This document shows, one piece after another, positions 15,561-23,526 of a DNA stretch of 64,000 nucleotides. This DNA comes from Janibacter limosus. GTDB lineage: Bacteria > Actinomycetota > Actinomycetes > Actinomycetales > Dermatophilaceae. The number at the start of each line of letters is the position of its first letter. Positions within the stretch are counted from its first letter, which is position 1. The notes under the pieces were generated by a model that worked only from the letters and a program-made list of their open reading frames with translations, was not told the origin of the DNA and did no database searches. Location: assembly GCF_004295485.1 (NCBI RefSeq), contig NZ_CP036164.1, forward strand, positions 1,798,001 to 1,862,000, read 5' to 3'. The position numbers and the translations under genes were made by a program.

Positions 15561-17290
15561 GGGCCGCCGATCAGGACGTGCTGCGGGTCGGCAACTGCTC
15601 CGGCTTCTACGGGGACCGACTGTCCGCGATGCGCGAGATGCTTCAGGGCGGTCAGGTCGATGTCATCACCGGCGACTGGCTCGCGGAACTGACGATGCTC
15701 ATCCTCGGGCGCGACCGCCTCAAGGACCCCGACACCGGCTACGCCAAGACCTTCCTTCTGCAGCTGGGTGACTGCCTCGGCCTGGCCCTCGAGCAGGGCG
15801 TGACGATCGTGGCCAATGCCGGTGGCGTCAACACTCCGGGCCTCGTCACCGCGATCCGCGAGCTCGCGACGAGCCAGGGTCTGAGCCCGAAGGTTGCCCA
15901 CGTGCGCGGGGACGACCTGACGCCGCGGGCGCAGGAGCTCGGTCTGGGCCAGCCGATGGGGGCACACGCCTACCTCGGCGGATTCGGCATCGCTCGCGCG
16001 GTCGCCTCCGGTGCCGACATCGTCGTCACCGGCCGGGTCACGGACGCCTCCGTCATCGTCGGGCCCGCCATCGCCCACTTCGGGTGGGGCCGTGAGGACC
16101 ACGACGCGCTCGCCGGGGCCACCGCAGCCGGGCACGTCATCGAGTGCGGCACCCAGGCCACCGGGGGCAACTACTCCTTCTTCACCGAGATCGACAACCT
16201 CGACCACCCGGGCTTCCCCATCGCCGAGATCCACCGTGACGGCTCCAGTGTCATCACCAAGCACCCGGGGACCGGAGGCGCCGTCACGGTCGACACCGTG
16301 AAGTCCCAGCTGCTCTACGAGATCTCGGACGCGCGCTACCCCGGACCGGACGTCACGATGCGCCTGGACACGATCACGCTCGAGCAGCAGGACACCGACC
16401 GGGTGTCCATGACCGGGATCCGCGGTGAGGCTCCACCGCCCGAGGTCAAGGTCTCGCTGAACTCCCTCGGTGGCTTCCGCAACGAGATGACGATGGTCCT
16501 CACCGGCCTCGACATCAAGGCGAAGGCCGAGCTCGTCGAGCGTCAGTTCATGTCCGAGCTGACGACCTCCCCTGCGGAGCTGACGTGGACACTGGCGCGC
16601 ACGGACACCCCGAACGCGCCGACCCAGCAGCAGGCCGCGGCGCTGCTGACGGTCGTCGCCCGCGACCAGGACCCCAAGGTCGTCGGCCGTGCCTTCACCC
16701 AGGCCGGCATCGAGATCGCCCTGGGCACCTACCCGGGCTGCCACACCCTCGCGCCCCCGTCCGCCGGATCGCCCTACGGGGTCTTCACCCCCGGATATGT
16801 GGCTCAGTCCGTGCCCGAGCACGAGGTCGTCCTGGACGACGGCACCGTGGAGGTCATCGCTCCCCCGCAGCAGACCCAGGCACTCCAACCGCTGCTCGGC
16901 GAGCCTGCGACCCGGGCCCGGGCTCAGGACGAGCCGACCTGTGCGGCACCGCTGGGCACGCTGGCCGGCGCCCGCTCCGGTGACAAGGGCGGTCACGCCA
17001 ATGTCGGCGTGTGGGTGCGCGACGAGGCCGCCTGGCCCTGGTTGTCCGCGCTCATCACCCCCGAGAGCGTGCGAGAGCTGATCCCGGAGGCCGAGGATCT
17101 GCCCGTGAAGGTCACTCACCTGCCCAACCTGATGGCCGTCAACATCGTCATCGAGGACCTCCTCGGTGAGGGCGTGGCCTACAACGCCCGCTTCGACCCC
17201 CAGGCCAAGGGCCTGGGTGAGTGGTTGCGCTCTCGTCATGTCGCCATCCCCCTCCCCCTGATCCCTCACCCGACGGAGAACGACGCATGA
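15557..17290 (+). CDS. AtuA-like protein (acyclic terpene utilisation family, DUF1446)
   Basis: 577 residues. It begins VLRVGNCSGFYGDRLSAMRE, the family N-terminus, and continues with GDWLAELTMLILGR, NAGGVNTPGL and GATAAGHVIECGTQATGGN. A smaller C-terminal AtuA-like domain begins near CAAPLGTLAGARSGDKGGHA. AtuA was named from the Pseudomonas citronellol/geraniol cluster, where it is required but has no assigned reaction. The GTG start overlaps the preceding stop; a longer in-frame reading from 15506 is a shadow. Its position ahead of an acyl-CoA carboxylase matches atu/liu-like clusters. Confidence 0.85.
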   Translation: MRAADQDVLRVGNCSGFYGDRLSAMREMLQGGQVDVITGDWLAELTMLILGRDRLKDPDTGYAKTFLLQLGDCLGLALEQGVTIVANAGGVNTPGLVTAIRELATSQGLSPKVAHVRGDDLTPRAQELGLGQPMGAHAYLGGFGIARAVASGADIVVTGRVTDASVIVGPAIAHFGWGREDHDALAGATAAGHVIECGTQATGGNYSFFTEIDNLDHPGFPIAEIHRDGSSVITKHPGTGGAVTVDTVKSQLLYEISDARYPGPDVTMRLDTITLEQQDTDRVSMTGIRGEAPPPEVKVSLNSLGGFRNEMTMVLTGLDIKAKAELVERQFMSELTTSPAELTWTLARTDTPNAPTQQQAAALLTVVARDQDPKVVGRAFTQAGIEIALGTYPGCHTLAPPSAGSPYGVFTPGYVAQSVPEHEVVLDDGTVEVIAPPQQTQALQPLLGEPATRARAQDEPTCAAPLGTLAGARSGDKGGHANVGVWVRDEAAWPWLSALITPESVRELIPEAEDLPVKVTHLPNLMAVNIVIEDLLGEGVAYNARFDPQAKGLGEWLRSRHVAIPLPLIPHPTENDA

Positions 17291-18456
17291 GCTACGACGA
17301 CTGGTCCTCGGAAGAGATGACGGCGCTGCGGGCGACCACCCGCGAGTTCGTCAAGCGCGAGGTCCTCCCCCACCAGGACGAGTGGGAACGGGAGGGCGAG
17401 CTGCCCCGCTCCCTGCACGTCAAGGCCGGAGAGCTGGGACTCATCGGCGTCGGCTTCCCGGAGCACGCCGGAGGCGGGGGCGGCGGAGAGCGTGCCGCGA
17501 TCACCGTGGCCGAGGCGCTCCACGAGGCGGGGGCCGCAGGCGGCCTGTATGCCTCTCTCTTCACCGCCGGGATCGCCTGCCCACACATCGTCACCGCCAG
17601 CAACCAGGAGCAGATCGACCGCTGGGTCGCCCCGACCCTGGCCGGCCACAAGATCGGCGCGCTGGGCATCACGGAGCCCGACGGCGGCTCGGACGTCGGC
17701 GGTCTGCGCACCACGGCCCGCCGCGACGGCGAGGACTACATCGTCAACGGGTCCAAGACCTACATCACCTCTGGTGTGCGCGCCGACTTCGTCACCACGG
17801 CAGTGCGTACCGGTGGTCAGGACAATCCCGGCAGTCGGGGCCTGTCCCTGATGGTGATCGAGAAGGGCATGCCGGGCTTCGAGGTCAGCCGCCGCCTGGA
17901 CAAGATGGGCTGGCGCTGCTCGGACACCGCGGAGCTGTCCTTCACCGACGTGCGGGTCCCGGCGAGCCACCTCATCGGCCCGGAGAACGCCGGCTTCCTG
18001 CTCATCGGCAGCGCCTTCCTCACCGAGCGGATCGCGCTGGCCGCGCAGGCCTACTCCCAGGCCCAGCGCTGCCTCGACCTCGCGACGCAGTGGTGCCGTG
18101 AGCGCACGACCTTCGGCGCACCCCTCATCTCTCGCCAGTCCGTGCAGAACACGCTCGTCGAGATGGCCGGGCGCATCGACATCGCCCGGACCTACACGCG
18201 GGCCCTGATCGACCGCTCCATGGCGGGCGAGGACCTGGGCTCGCTGATCCCGGCCGTGTGCTTCGCCAAGAACAATGCCACGCGCACCGGTGAGTGGGTG
18301 GCCAGCGAAGCCCTCCAGCTCTTCGGCGGGATGGGCTACATGACCGAGTGCGAGGTGGAGCGGCAGTACCGCGACATGCGCATCCTCGGTATCGGCGGTG
18401 GCACCGTCGAGATCCTCAACCAGATGGCCGCACGACGGATGGGACTCGTGGCATGA
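17287..18456 (+). CDS. Acyl-CoA dehydrogenase
   Basis: 389 residues, FAD-dependent family. Family elements include TTREFVKREVLPHQDEWE near the N-terminus, GALGITEPDGGSDVGGLRT, SKTYITSGVRADF and the C-terminal LQLFGGMGYMTECEVERQYRD. It is clearly distinct in sequence from the dehydrogenase encoded at 13570-14715. The ATG overlaps the AtuA-like stop (ATGA) and its stop overlaps the carboxylase beta gene, so it belongs to a tightly coupled operon. The likely role is to form the alpha,beta-unsaturated acyl-CoA that the carboxylase then uses. Confidence 0.92.
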   Translation: MSYDDWSSEEMTALRATTREFVKREVLPHQDEWEREGELPRSLHVKAGELGLIGVGFPEHAGGGGGGERAAITVAEALHEAGAAGGLYASLFTAGIACPHIVTASNQEQIDRWVAPTLAGHKIGALGITEPDGGSDVGGLRTTARRDGEDYIVNGSKTYITSGVRADFVTTAVRTGGQDNPGSRGLSLMVIEKGMPGFEVSRRLDKMGWRCSDTAELSFTDVRVPASHLIGPENAGFLLIGSAFLTERIALAAQAYSQAQRCLDLATQWCRERTTFGAPLISRQSVQNTLVEMAGRIDIARTYTRALIDRSMAGEDLGSLIPAVCFAKNNATRTGEWVASEALQLFGGMGYMTECEVERQYRDMRILGIGGGTVEILNQMAARRMGLVA

Positions 18457-20051
18457 CAATCCTCAGCAGCACGCTCGACTCGAGCAGCCCCCAGGCGCAG
18501 GAGGCGGCGGCGGCGATGAAGGCCTCCCTCGCCGAGATCGGTGTGGAGATCGCCAAGTCGGTTGCCGGTGGCGGCGAAAAGTACACCGCCCGCCACCACA
18601 AGCGCGGCAAGCTCACCGCACGTGAGCGGATCGAGCTCCTGCTCGACCTGGAGTCCCCCTTCCTCGAGCTGGCCACGCTGGCGGGCTACGGGTCTAACTT
18701 CACCGTCGGCGGCTCGATCGTCGCCGGCATCGGCCTGGTCTCCGGGGTCGAGTGCCTCATCCTCGCCAATGACCCCACGGTCAAGGGCGGGACGAGCAAC
18801 CCCCCCGGCCTGAGGAAGACCCTGCGGATGCACGAGGTGGCTCTGCAGAACCGCCTGCCGGTCATCACCCTCGTCGAGTCCGGCGGCGCCGACCTGCCGA
18901 CCCAGAAGGACATCTTCATCCCCGGTGGGGCGACCTTCCGCAACCTCACGCGCCTGTCCAAGGAGGGCATCCCGACGATCGCCCTCGTCTTCGGCAACTC
19001 CACCGCCGGCGGCGCCTACCTGCCCGGCATGAGCGACCACGTCGTGATGATCGAGCAGCAGTCCAAGGTCTTCCTCGCCGGTCCCCCGCTCGTCAAGGCG
19101 GCCACCGGTGAGGAGTCCGACGACGAGTCCCTCGGTGGCGCGGACATGCACGCCCGCGTCTCCGGCTTGGCCGACCACTACGCCCTGGACGAGCAGGACG
19201 CGATCCGCATCGGGCGCAACATCGTCTCGCGACTGAACCACCGCAAGGCCTCGGGCCCGGCGACGAGCGACCCGAAGCCGCCGCGTTACCCGGCGGACGA
19301 GCTGCTGTCGATCGTGCCCCCGGACCTGAAGTCCCCCTTCGACCCGCGCGAGGTCATCGCCCGGATCGTCGACGACAGCGACTTCGACGAGTTCAAGCCG
19401 CTCTACGGTTCCTCGCTCGTCACCGGCTGGGCCCAGCTGCACGGCTTCCCCGTCGGCATCCTGGCCAACGCCCGCGGCGTGCTCTTCAGCGAGGAGTCAC
19501 AGAAGGCGACGCAGTTCATCCAGCTCGCCAACCGCTCGAACACCCCGCTGCTCTTCCTGCACAACACGACCGGGTACATGGTCGGCAAGGAGTACGAGCA
19601 GAACGGGATCATCAAGCACGGCTCGATGATGATCAACGCCGTGTCCAACTCGACCGTCCCGCACATCTCGCTGCTCCTGGGCAACTCCTACGGGGCCGGT
19701 CACTACGGGATGTGCGGCCGGGCCTATGACCCGAGGTTCGTCTTCACGTGGCCCTCGGCGCGCTCGTCCGTCATGGGCGCCACCCAGCTGGCCGATGTGA
19801 TCACGAATGTCTCCCGAGCCTCCGCCCTGGCCCAGAGCAAGCCCTTCGACGAAGAGGGCGCGGCGGCCATGCACGCTGCCATCGAGAAGCAGATCAGCGC
19901 CGAGGCCATGCCCATGGTCCTGTCGGGACTCGTCTACGACGACGGCATCATCGACCCCAGGGACACGCGAGATGTCCTGGGAGTAGCCCTGTCCGCGATC
20001 CACACCGCACCGGTCGAGGGGACGTCCTCCTTCGGCGTCTTCCGGATGTGA
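18453..20051 (+). CDS. Acyl-CoA carboxylase, carboxyltransferase (beta) subunit
   Basis: 532 residues with both crotonase-like halves of a carboxyltransferase. The N-terminal half has KLTARERIELLLD, VESGGADLPTQKDIF and GNSTAGGAYLPGMSDHVV; the C-terminal half has LFLHNTTGYMVGKEYEQ and GAGHYGMCGRAYDPRF. The sequence resembles methylcrotonyl-/geranyl-CoA carboxylase beta subunits more than propionyl-CoA ones, judging by the N-terminal half and GTSNPPGLRKTLRMHEVA. It transfers carboxyl from carboxybiotin on the alpha subunit to the acyl-CoA. The exact substrate cannot be read from the sequence alone. Confidence 0.9.
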   Translation: MTILSSTLDSSSPQAQEAAAAMKASLAEIGVEIAKSVAGGGEKYTARHHKRGKLTARERIELLLDLESPFLELATLAGYGSNFTVGGSIVAGIGLVSGVECLILANDPTVKGGTSNPPGLRKTLRMHEVALQNRLPVITLVESGGADLPTQKDIFIPGGATFRNLTRLSKEGIPTIALVFGNSTAGGAYLPGMSDHVVMIEQQSKVFLAGPPLVKAATGEESDDESLGGADMHARVSGLADHYALDEQDAIRIGRNIVSRLNHRKASGPATSDPKPPRYPADELLSIVPPDLKSPFDPREVIARIVDDSDFDEFKPLYGSSLVTGWAQLHGFPVGILANARGVLFSEESQKATQFIQLANRSNTPLLFLHNTTGYMVGKEYEQNGIIKHGSMMINAVSNSTVPHISLLLGNSYGAGHYGMCGRAYDPRFVFTWPSARSSVMGATQLADVITNVSRASALAQSKPFDEEGAAAMHAAIEKQISAEAMPMVLSGLVYDDGIIDPRDTRDVLGVALSAIHTAPVEGTSSFGVFRM

Positions 20052-20058
20052 GGAAAAG

Positions 20059-22101
20059 ATGACCAACCAGCCCGAGATCTCCAGCATCACGCCCATCACC
20101 AGCGTCCTCGTCGCCAACCGCGGCGAGATCGCCCGACGCGTCTTCGCCGCCTGCCGCCGACGTGGCATCGCCACCGTCGCGGTCTTCTCCGACGCCGACG
20201 CCCACAGCCCGCACGTCGCCGACGCCGACGCTGCCGTGCACCTGCCCGGCAACGCGCCGGGCGAGACCTACCTGCGCGGCGACCTCATCATCGAGGCCGC
20301 CCAGCGGGCGGGCGCCGACGCGATCCACCCCGGCTACGGCTTCCTGTCGGAGAATGCCGACTTCGCCGAGCAGGTCCAGGCAGCCGGGCTGACGTGGATC
20401 GGGCCCGACCCCGATGCCATCCGCCTCATGGGCAGCAAGGTCGAGTCCAAGGCGCGCATGGCCGACGCCGGTGTCCCGGTGCTCAACCGGCTCGACCCGG
20501 CGGAGGTCACCGAAGAGCACCTGCCGGTGCTCGTCAAGGCCTCCTCCGGTGGCGGTGGCCGCGGGATGCGGATCGTGCGCTCCCTGACCGAGATCGACGA
20601 TGCCGTCGCCTCGGCCTCACGTGAGGCGGCCTCCGCCTTCGGCGACCCGACCGTCTTCGTCGAGCGCTATCTCGAGTCCGGTCACCACGTCGAGGTCCAG
20701 GTCATGGCGGATGCCCACGGCACCGTGTGGGCCCTGGGTGAGCGCGAGTGCTCGCTGCAGCGACGTCACCAGAAGGTCATCGAAGAAGCGCCCTCCCCCC
20801 TCGTGGACCGGGTCGGTGAGCAGATGCGCACCGCGCTGCTCGACGCGGGACGCAATGCGGCGGCGTCCGTGAACTATCGAGGCGCCGGGACCGTCGAGTT
20901 CCTCGCCATGCCGGACGGGTCCTTCTTCTTCCTCGAGATGAACACTCGCCTCCAGGTCGAGCACCCGGTCACCGAGTGCGTCACCGGCACCGACCTCGTC
21001 GCCCTCCAGATCGAGGTCGCCGAGGGGCGCCAGCTCACCGGCGACGAGCCGACCCCCCGAGGGTGGTCGATGGAGGCCCGGCTCTACGCCGAGGACCCGA
21101 ACGACGACTGGCGTCCCCAGACGGGGACCATCGCTGCCCTCGACCTGCCCGGGGTGACCTCGCACTTCGAGATCCCGGCACACCACGGGCTTCGCCTGGA
21201 CTCCGGTGTCGAGGCCGGCTCGGTCATCGGCACGCACTATGACGCGATGATCGCCAAGGTGATCTCCTTCGCGCCGACCCGCGCCGAGGCCGCCCGTGAG
21301 CTCGCGTCTGCGCTGCGGCGCGGTCGGGTCCACGGTCTGGCGAGCAACCGCGACCTGCTCGTGGCCAGCCTGCTCCACCCGGAGATGCTCGCCGGCACCG
21401 CGGACACGAGCTTCTACGACCGTCACGACCCCACCTCGCTGACGGCTGACGCGTCCTTGGCGCCCGACCTCGCGGCACTCATCGCCTCGATCGCCGACGG
21501 TGCGCGCACCCGGGCGCAGCGGCAGGTCCTGGGCCCGGTGGGCGGTGGCTTCCGCAATGTGCCGAGCATCTTCCAGCGCCGGGGGTATGCCCACGGTGAG
21601 CAGGAGCTGCATGTCGGTCACCGGCTCGGTCACGAGGGCTTGGAGGTGGAGGCACTCCCGGCGGGGGTGACGAGCGTCGACATCATCGAGGCCACCGCGG
21701 GGTCGGTGGTGATCGACCTGGACGGGGTGCGCCGACGCTTCGACGTCGCGCCGATCCCGGCCGGTGACGGCGGCGACGCTGCGGTCGCGATCGACTCCCC
21801 GATGGGCTCCCTGACGCTTCGGGTGCTGCCACGTTTCGTCGATCCCGCTGCCCAGAAGCCGGCGGGCACCCTCGTCGCACCGATGCCGGGTTCGATCATC
21901 GGTGTCGCTGTGCAGGTCGGCGACGAAGTGACCGCCGGCCAGCCACTGCTCTACCTTGAGGCCATGAAGATGGAACACGAGGTGGCTGCCCCGGCCTCCG
22001 GCACGGTCGTCGAGATCTCGGTCTCCGTCGGTCAGCAGGTCGAGCAGGGGGCCACGCTGGCCGTGGTCGAGGACCAGAGCCAGGGAGAGGACGAAGCATG
22101 A
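20059..22101 (+). CDS. Acyl-CoA carboxylase, biotin carboxylase-carrier (alpha) subunit
   Basis: 680 residues. The biotin carboxylase domain occupies about residues 12-460 (VLVANRGEIARRVFAACRRRG; ATP-grasp KASSGGGGRGMRIV; FLEMNTRLQVEHPVTE). A linker domain follows, and the C-terminal biotinyl carrier domain has EAMKMEHEV with the biotin-accepting Lys637. It carboxylates biotin using ATP and bicarbonate and works with the beta subunit encoded just upstream. AGGAAAAG precedes the ATG, and the stop overlaps the enoyl-CoA hydratase gene. Confidence 0.93.
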   Translation: MTNQPEISSITPITSVLVANRGEIARRVFAACRRRGIATVAVFSDADAHSPHVADADAAVHLPGNAPGETYLRGDLIIEAAQRAGADAIHPGYGFLSENADFAEQVQAAGLTWIGPDPDAIRLMGSKVESKARMADAGVPVLNRLDPAEVTEEHLPVLVKASSGGGGRGMRIVRSLTEIDDAVASASREAASAFGDPTVFVERYLESGHHVEVQVMADAHGTVWALGERECSLQRRHQKVIEEAPSPLVDRVGEQMRTALLDAGRNAAASVNYRGAGTVEFLAMPDGSFFFLEMNTRLQVEHPVTECVTGTDLVALQIEVAEGRQLTGDEPTPRGWSMEARLYAEDPNDDWRPQTGTIAALDLPGVTSHFEIPAHHGLRLDSGVEAGSVIGTHYDAMIAKVISFAPTRAEAARELASALRRGRVHGLASNRDLLVASLLHPEMLAGTADTSFYDRHDPTSLTADASLAPDLAALIASIADGARTRAQRQVLGPVGGGFRNVPSIFQRRGYAHGEQELHVGHRLGHEGLEVEALPAGVTSVDIIEATAGSVVIDLDGVRRRFDVAPIPAGDGGDAAVAIDSPMGSLTLRVLPRFVDPAAQKPAGTLVAPMPGSIIGVAVQVGDEVTAGQPLLYLEAMKMEHEVAAPASGTVVEISVSVGQQVEQGATLAVVEDQSQGEDEA

Positions 22102-22880
22102 GCACCCAGGACACCCAGCGACGCGTGAGCGTGACCACCGAGGGTGGCATCGCCACGGTGGCGCTGGACTCACCCCACAACCGCAATGCCCTGTCCGGTC
22201 TGCTCGTGGAGCAGCTGCGCGAGGCCCTCGAGGCCGCAGCGGCCGACGAGTCCGTGCGTGCGGTCGTGCTCACCCACACCGGTGGCACCTTCTGCGCCGG
22301 TGCGGACCTGTCCGAGGCCTCGGCTGCGCCGCAGGACGACCCGGCCCGCGCTCGTGCCGACGAGCTCGTCGACCTGCTACGGCTCATCGTCACCGTGCCC
22401 AAGCCGGTCGTCGGCGTCATCGACGGGCACGTGCGGGCCGGTGGCATGGGTCTGGTCGCCGCCTGCGACATCGTCCTCGCCGGACCGAGCTCGACCTTCG
22501 CCCTGACCGAGTCGCGACTCGGTCTGGCGGCCTCCGTCATCTCGTTGACGGTTCTGCCCCGGATCGATCCGCGCGCGGCGTCGCGGATCTTCCTCACCGG
22601 CGAGAAGTTCGATGCGGCCGAAGCGGCCCGCATCGGGCTGGTCACCCAGGCCCCGCAGGACCTGAGCGCGGCCCTGGCCGAGCTGACCGGCGACCTCGCG
22701 AAGTGCTCCCCGCAGGGCCTGCGCGAGTCCAAGTCGCTCGTCACCCACGAGCTGCTCGTCCACCTGGACGAGCACCGTGACCGGGTCGCCACCCAGTCCT
22801 CCCGACTGTTTTCCAGTGAAGAGGCCAGGGAGGGCATGACCGCCTTCCTGGAGCGGCGGGCTCCTCGCTGGTCGGCGTGA
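22098..22880 (+). CDS. Enoyl-CoA hydratase/isomerase family protein
   Basis: 260 residues of the crotonase fold. The oxyanion-hole segments are GGTFCAGADLSEA and HVRAGGMGLVAACDIVLAG; LTESRLGLAASVIS follows. In the atu/liu context the expected role is hydration of the carboxylated enoyl-CoA (glutaconyl-CoA type), but a simple crotonase is also possible. The ATG overlaps the alpha-subunit stop, and its stop overlaps the TetR gene (GTGA). Confidence 0.88.
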   Translation: MSTQDTQRRVSVTTEGGIATVALDSPHNRNALSGLLVEQLREALEAAAADESVRAVVLTHTGGTFCAGADLSEASAAPQDDPARARADELVDLLRLIVTVPKPVVGVIDGHVRAGGMGLVAACDIVLAGPSSTFALTESRLGLAASVISLTVLPRIDPRAASRIFLTGEKFDAAEAARIGLVTQAPQDLSAALAELTGDLAKCSPQGLRESKSLVTHELLVHLDEHRDRVATQSSRLFSSEEAREGMTAFLERRAPRWSA

Positions 22881-23476
22881 GTCTCGCACCGAAGCAGGAT
22901 CGCAGCCGGGCCACCCGTCAGCGTCTCCTGGAGTCGACCGTTCACTGCGTGGCCACCCGCGGGTGGTCCGCGGCGACGGTCTCCGTCATCGCGGCAGATG
23001 CCGGGATCAGCCGCGGGGCACTGCAGCACCACTTCCCCACCCGGGAAGAACTCGTCGTCGCTGCCCTGGAGCACATGTTCGACGAGCGGCGGCTCATGGT
23101 CGAGGCCATGGCCCCGCCGCAGCTGACCGGCGCGGAGCGCGTCCACGTCGTCGTCCACACGCTCGTCGAGCTGTACATGGGCGACCTCTTCCGGGCGGCC
23201 CTGCAGGCCTGGGTGGCTGCGGCGGCCGACCCCCAGATGCTCGAGATCATCCAGCCCCTGGAGCGCCGGTTTGCCCGGGCGGTGCACGCGGCGGCCGTGG
23301 AGCACCTCGAGGTCGATGACGACGACCCGCACGCTCGCACGCTGATCCAGACCACGCTCGACCTGGCGCGTGGCCTGGCGCTGGCCGACCTGCTCAGCGA
23401 CGACTCCAAGCGTCGTCAGCGCATCGTCGACACCTGGGCAGCGATGCTGGCCCACGAGCTGATCTCCGAGGCCTGA
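22877..23476 (+). CDS. TetR-family transcriptional regulator
   Basis: 199 residues. The N-terminal TetR helix-turn-helix spans about residues 10-58 with RGWSAATVSVIAADAGISRG and ALQHHFPTREELVVAALEHM. The larger C-terminal ligand domain is helical and unassigned. The GTG start overlaps the hydratase stop, so it is the last gene of the plus arm, a common place for an acyl-CoA-responsive autorepressor. The 24-bp inverted repeat at 14743-14766 is its most likely operator, an inference from symmetry and location. Confidence 0.88.
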   Translation: MSLAPKQDRSRATRQRLLESTVHCVATRGWSAATVSVIAADAGISRGALQHHFPTREELVVAALEHMFDERRLMVEAMAPPQLTGAERVHVVVHTLVELYMGDLFRAALQAWVAAAADPQMLEIIQPLERRFARAVHAAAVEHLEVDDDDPHARTLIQTTLDLARGLALADLLSDDSKRRQRIVDTWAAMLAHELISEA

Positions 23477-23486
23477 TCTCGAGACC

Positions 23487-23504
23487 CGACCCTTGACGGG
23501 GTCG
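23487..23504. terminator. Weak bidirectional hairpin between convergent tetR and S9 peptidase genes
   Basis: Six-bp stem CGACCC / GGGTCG with loop TTGACG lies in the 50-base gap between the two stop codons. A partly overlapping longer repeat (CCCGAC / GTCGGG) offers an alternative fold. It is short for a GC-rich terminator. Confidence 0.4.
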
Positions 23505-23526
23505 ACCACGTCGGGGGCTCAGCGCG

